Positions 6,410-8,955 of a stretch of DNA of 8,955 nt are shown one piece after another. The stretch spans positions 1-8,955 of the forward strand of contig DMTU01000140.1 in assembly GCA_003476595.1 (NCBI GenBank). The letters run 5' to 3'. Each line of letters opens with the position of its first letter. The first letter of the stretch is position 1. The notes below the pieces were generated by a model, which was not told where the DNA came from, did not search any database, and was given only the letters and a program-made list of their open reading frames with translations. The DNA comes from Acidimicrobiaceae bacterium (GTDB taxonomy: Bacteria > Actinomycetota > Acidimicrobiia > Acidimicrobiales > Salinilacustritrichaceae). A program made the position numbers and the translations under genes.

Positions 6410-6415
6410 TACCTT
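6410..6415 (+). promoter_or_regulatory. Candidate -10 of a leaderless purNH promoter
   Basis: TACCTT fits TAnnnT and ends 9 nt before the purN ATG at 6425, so transcription would start at or within a few bases of the start codon. No Shine-Dalgarno sequence lies in the 10 nt before purN, and the nearest G-run (6396-6400) is over 20 nt away; both fit leaderless translation. No clear -35 is visible. Confidence 0.45.
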
Positions 6416-6424
6416 CCGCCCCTC

Positions 6425-7021
6425 ATGCGCATCGCCGTGCTCGCCTCCGGCAGCGGGACCCTCCTCGACGCGATCCTCGCCGACGGCATCCCCGTCGAGC
6501 TCGTGGTGGTCGACCGCCCCTGCGCCGCGACCGACGTCGCCGAGCGCCACGGCGTGCGTGCGGTGTGCCACGAGCGCACCTCCTTCGGCGCCGACTTCGA
6601 CCGTGAGGCCTACACGGCCGAGGTCACCGCGGTGCTGGTCGACGCCGGCATCGAGCTGGTCGTGATGGCCGGGTACGGCACCGTGTTCGGACGAGCCATC
6701 CACGACGCGTTCCCGCACCGCATCCTCAACACCCACCCGGCGCTGCTGCCGGCGTTCAAGGGCTGGCACGCCGTCGACGCCGCCCTCGACTACGGCGTGA
6801 AGGTCACGGGCTGCACGGTCCACGTCGCCACGCTGGAGATGGACGCCGGGCCGATCCTGGCCCAGGAGGCCGTGCCCGTCCTGGCCGACGACACCGCGGA
6901 CTCCCTGCACGAGCGCATCAAGCAGGTCGAGCGCCGCCTCTACCCCGACACGATCCGAGCGGTGCTGGCCGAACCCGGCATCCTCGACCGGTCCCCCCGA
7001 GCAACCGAGGAGTCCGCATGA
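6425..7021 (+). CDS. purN: Phosphoribosylglycinamide formyltransferase (GAR transformylase, 10-formyl-THF dependent)
   Basis: PurN transfers a formyl group from 10-formyltetrahydrofolate to GAR, giving FGAR, step three of purine synthesis (EC 2.1.2.2), in the cytosol. The 198 residues are near the usual 190-215. The N-terminal phosphate-binding loop reads ASGSGTLLDAI (7-17), the TLL form I associate with actinobacteria rather than the GSNLQAI of E. coli. The catalytic set is present: Asn102 and His104 in NTHPALLPAFKG, and Asp140 in EMDAGPI, equivalent to E. coli Asn106, His108 and Asp144. HAVDAALDYGVKVTGCTVH (115 onward) is the usual substrate-site region. The start lacks a ribosome site and may be leaderless. 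Its TGA overlaps the purH ATG as ATGA, so the two are translationally coupled. Confidence 0.95.
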   Translation: MRIAVLASGSGTLLDAILADGIPVELVVVDRPCAATDVAERHGVRAVCHERTSFGADFDREAYTAEVTAVLVDAGIELVVMAGYGTVFGRAIHDAFPHRILNTHPALLPAFKGWHAVDAALDYGVKVTGCTVHVATLEMDAGPILAQEAVPVLADDTADSLHERIKQVERRLYPDTIRAVLAEPGILDRSPRATEESA

Positions 7022-8586
7022 GGGCCTTCCTGTCCGTGTACGACAAGACCGGCGTGGTCGACCTCGCCCGTGGGCTGGTCGACGCCGGCTGGCAGCTCGT
7101 GTCCAGCGGCGGCACCGCAGCCGCCATCCGCGACGCCGGCCTCGAGGTCACCAGCACCGAAGAGGTCACCGGCTACCCGGCGATCCTCGGGCACCGGGTC
7201 GCCACCCTGCACCCCAAGATCCACGGTGCGATCCTCGCCGACCCGTCCGACCCGGAGCACCAGGCCGACCTCGAGACCTACGAGATCGAGCCGTTCTCCC
7301 TCGTGGTGTCGAACCTGTACCCGTTCGGGCAACCCGACGCGGCCGGCGATGCCGGCGGCCGTCGCCTGGCCGAGGGCGTCGACCTCATCGACATCGGGGG
7401 GCCGGCCATGGTCCGGGCCGCGGCGAAGAACCACGCCCACGTCGGCATCATCGTCGACCCGGCTGACTACGACATCGTGCTCGCCGAGATCCGCCGGGAC
7501 GGCGCGCTCGGCGCCAACACCCGCAGGCGCCTCGCCCGCAAGGCCTTCGCCCACACCGCGGCCTACGACGCTGCCGTCGTGTCGTGGTTCGATGAGACCG
7601 CACCCGAGGACAGCGACGAGGCCGACGCCCTGCCCGTCACCGTGCACCTCGCCCTCGAGCGGGTGGACGAGCTGCGCTACGGCGAGAACCCGCACCAGCG
7701 CGGCGCCCGCTACCGGGAGATCGGTCGGTCGTCGTGGATGGACGGCATCACCCAGCACTCCGGCCTGCCGCTGAGCTACCTCAACCTCTTCGACGCCGAC
7801 GCGGCCTGGAACCTGGCCCACGACCTGGCGCGGGTGTCGCCGGGCAAGGCGGCCGTCGCCATCATCAAGCACGCCAACCCCTGCGGGGCCGCCGTGGCCG
7901 ACACGCTGGAGGAGGCCTACCGGCTCGCGTTCGAGTGCGACCCGAGGTCGGCCTTCGGCGGCATCGTCGCCACCAGCGAGCCCATCGACGACGCCACCGT
8001 CGAGCGGATGGTCGGCGCGGCCCAGGCCGACGTCGTGATCGCACCCGGCTACGGCGACGGCGTGGTCGAGGCCCTCATCAGCAAGCGCAAGAACACCCGC
8101 ATCCTCACCGCCCCCGCGCCGGGCAAGCCCGGCCTCGCCCTGCGCCAGCTGAACGGGGCCTGGCTCGTGCAGGAGCCGCACCACTTCTCCTCAGCTCAGG
8201 ACGAGTGGCGCGTCGTCACCAAGCGCCAGCCGACCGAGACCGAGCTCGCCGACGCCGCCTTCGCCTGGCGGGTCGGTGGCTGGGTGAAGTCGAACTCCAT
8301 CGTGCTGGCCAAGGACGGCACGGCCTGGGGCATCGGCGCCGGCCAGCAGAACCGGGTCGAGGCCGGCGAGATCGCCGCGTCCAAGGCCGCCGGCCGGGCC
8401 GAGGGCGGGGCCTGCGCGTCCGACGCGTTCTACCCGTTCCCCGACGGCATCGAGGCCGCAGCCGCCGCCGGCGCCGCGGTCATCATCCAGCCCGGCGGTT
8501 CGGTCCGCGACGAGGAGTGCATCGCCAAGGCCGACGAGCTCGGCGTGGCCATGGTCTTCACCGGCGAGCGCCACTTCCTCCACTAG
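7018..8586 (+). CDS. purH: Bifunctional AICAR transformylase / IMP cyclohydrolase
   Basis: PurH carries out the last two steps of IMP synthesis: AICAR formylation (EC 2.1.2.3) and ring closure (EC 3.5.4.10). Length is 522 residues, typical of the family. The N-terminal cyclohydrolase domain (about 1-195) shows SSGGTAAAI (29-37), [10 protein letters not shown] (64-73), VSNLYPFG with Tyr101, [15 protein letters not shown] with Asp125 and Lys137. The transformylase domain (about 200-522) shows [12 protein letters not shown] (219-230), KHANPCG with catalytic Lys284-His285, [31 protein letters not shown] and [15 protein letters not shown]. One odd point: the usual RVKTLHP motif reads RVATLHP, with Ala62 where a conserved Lys (Lys66 in avian ATIC) normally lies. 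The start overlaps purN (ATGA) and has GAGGAG 5 nt upstream. A nested hairpin begins directly after the stop. Confidence 0.97.
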   Translation: MRAFLSVYDKTGVVDLARGLVDAGWQLVSSGGTAAAIRDAGLEVTSTEEVTGYPAILGHRVATLHPKIHGAILADPSDPEHQADLETYEIEPFSLVVSNLYPFGQPDAAGDAGGRRLAEGVDLIDIGGPAMVRAAAKNHAHVGIIVDPADYDIVLAEIRRDGALGANTRRRLARKAFAHTAAYDAAVVSWFDETAPEDSDEADALPVTVHLALERVDELRYGENPHQRGARYREIGRSSWMDGITQHSGLPLSYLNLFDADAAWNLAHDLARVSPGKAAVAIIKHANPCGAAVADTLEEAYRLAFECDPRSAFGGIVATSEPIDDATVERMVGAAQADVVIAPGYGDGVVEALISKRKNTRILTAPAPGKPGLALRQLNGAWLVQEPHHFSSAQDEWRVVTKRQPTETELADAAFAWRVGGWVKSNSIVLAKDGTAWGIGAGQQNRVEAGEIAASKAAGRAEGGACASDAFYPFPDGIEAAAAAGAAVIIQPGGSVRDEECIAKADELGVAMVFTGERHFLH

Positions 8587-8642
8587 CCCGTTCCCAGCGC
8601 GCGATCCGACCGCTGGCGGTCGAAATGCGCGTGAGGAACGGG
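8587..8642. terminator. Three-tier nested hairpin after purH, probable terminator
   Basis: Three inverted repeats share one centre: outer CCCGTTCC (8587-8594) with GGAACGGG (8635-8642), middle CGCGC (8598-8602) with GCGCG (8627-8631), and inner CGACCG-CTGG-CGGTCG (8607-8622). All arms are perfect. Together they can fold into one long interrupted rod beginning at the base after the purH stop. There is no T-run. It probably ends the purNH transcript and separates it from the acetyltransferase gene 24 nt further on; protection of the mRNA 3' end is an alternative. Confidence 0.6.
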
Positions 8643-8665
8643 GCGGCGTGGGAGAGACTGCCGCC

Positions 8666-8955
8666 ATGGTGGGACGCGCCTACGAGGAGGAGCGCGACCT
8701 GGCCGCGGTGACGCGGATGTGGCGCGAGGTCGGCTGGATCGACGACAGCGACGGCCAGGCCGAGGCGCTGCGGCGCTTCCTCGACCGGGGGACCGCCCTG
8801 CTCGCCGACGTGCACGGCGAGGCGGAGTGCATGGTGCACCGGACGGCCGGGTCGATCCGCTACGTCGACACGGACCTCCCGCTGTGCGCGATCAGCGGCG
8901 TCACCACCAGCCACGTCGGTCGTCGCCAGGGTCTGGCCTCGGCGCTGCTGGTGGA
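8666..8955 (+). CDS. GNAT-family N-acetyltransferase, N-terminal part (3' end cut by window)
   Basis: The first 96 codons of a gene that runs off the right edge. The protein starts MVGRAYEEERDLAAVTRMWREVGW and ends in the beta4-alpha3 acetyl-CoA pyrophosphate loop of GNAT enzymes: AISGVTTSHVGRRQGLASALL (75 onward), with R-R-Q-G-L-A at 86-91 fitting the Q/R-x-x-G-x-G/A rule. The short strand before the loop and the V-T-x-S-H-x-G-R-R-x-G-L pattern recall Eis-type acetyltransferases, but the C-terminal sterol-carrier domain that would confirm Eis is outside the window. Substrate unknown. The ATG at 8666 has GGAGAG (8651-8656) 9 nt upstream; a GTG directly after it is an alternative. It follows the purH hairpin and may need its own promoter, for which I see no clear candidate. 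Confidence 0.8.
   Translation, partial: MVGRAYEEERDLAAVTRMWREVGWIDDSDGQAEALRRFLDRGTALLADVHGEAECMVHRTAGSIRYVDTDLPLCAISGVTTSHVGRRQGLASALLV

Noticed and set aside
6443..6475. PurN loop GSGTLL instead of GxGSN as a missing active-site residue
   Set aside because: Mycobacterial PurN also has a TGSLL-type loop as I recall it, so this looks like normal actinobacterial variation; all catalytic residues are present.
4395..6910. Overlapping minus-strand open frames opposite the amidase, SPOR-like gene and purN
   Set aside because: Arg/Gly/Val-biased mirror frames of three well-supported plus-strand genes.
6940..8184. Minus-strand open frame of about 414 codons opposite purH
   Set aside because: Antisense to a complete PurH with all domains; no motif of its own.

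Overview
The window is very GC-rich, with a strong C/G third-position bias, and reads as chromosomal DNA of an actinobacterium. The best clue is gene order: sucC-sucD followed a few genes later by purN-purH is a neighbourhood known from Mycobacterium and Streptomyces. The codon bias, the Thr-rich secreted linkers and the individual proteins would fit the class Acidimicrobiia, but that placement is an inference. No transposase, integrase, phage gene, CRISPR array, tRNA or rRNA was seen, and base composition looks uniform.

Layout. (1) 2-1648, plus: 3' part of treZ (trehalose release from maltooligosyl-trehalose), cut by the left edge. (2) 1608-2111, minus: a small membrane-anchored protein that overlaps treZ tail to tail by 41 bp. 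Its extracytoplasmic part looks like a Rieske-type fold without the iron-sulfur ligands. (3) 2112-2193: a short divergent promoter region. (4) 2194-4343, plus: sucC and sucD, the two succinyl-CoA synthetase subunits. A 31-codon mini-ORF lies between them and repeats the first six codons of sucD. (5) 4365-4414: a perfect 16-bp inverted repeat, probably a terminator. (6) 4473-6376, plus: a secreted N-acetylmuramoyl-L-alanine amidase, then a zinc-ribbon/transmembrane/Thr-rich/SPOR-like protein. These look like a cell-wall pair. (7) 6425-8586, plus: purN and purH, overlapping by ATGA and probably expressed from a leaderless promoter. (8) 8587-8642: a three-tier nested hairpin. (9) 8666 to the right edge, plus: the N-terminal part of a GNAT acetyltransferase.

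How the genes work together. SucCD serves the TCA cycle (succinyl-CoA to succinate with nucleotide triphosphate formation). PurN and PurH are the two formyl-transfer steps of purine synthesis, PurH being the last enzyme before IMP. The amidase strips stem peptides from peptidoglycan, and a SPOR-like domain would be expected to bind the resulting denuded glycan, so genes 5 and 6 may act on the same wall region. TreZ belongs to the TreY-TreZ trehalose route and is unlinked in function to the rest.

Most of the window is ordinary housekeeping DNA and I do not see a new multi-gene system. The points worth following are the sucC-sucD mini-ORF, the ligand-less Rieske-like protein, the amidase/SPOR pairing, a Lys-to-Ala change in the PurH cyclohydrolase motif, and two elaborate hairpins without U-tracts.
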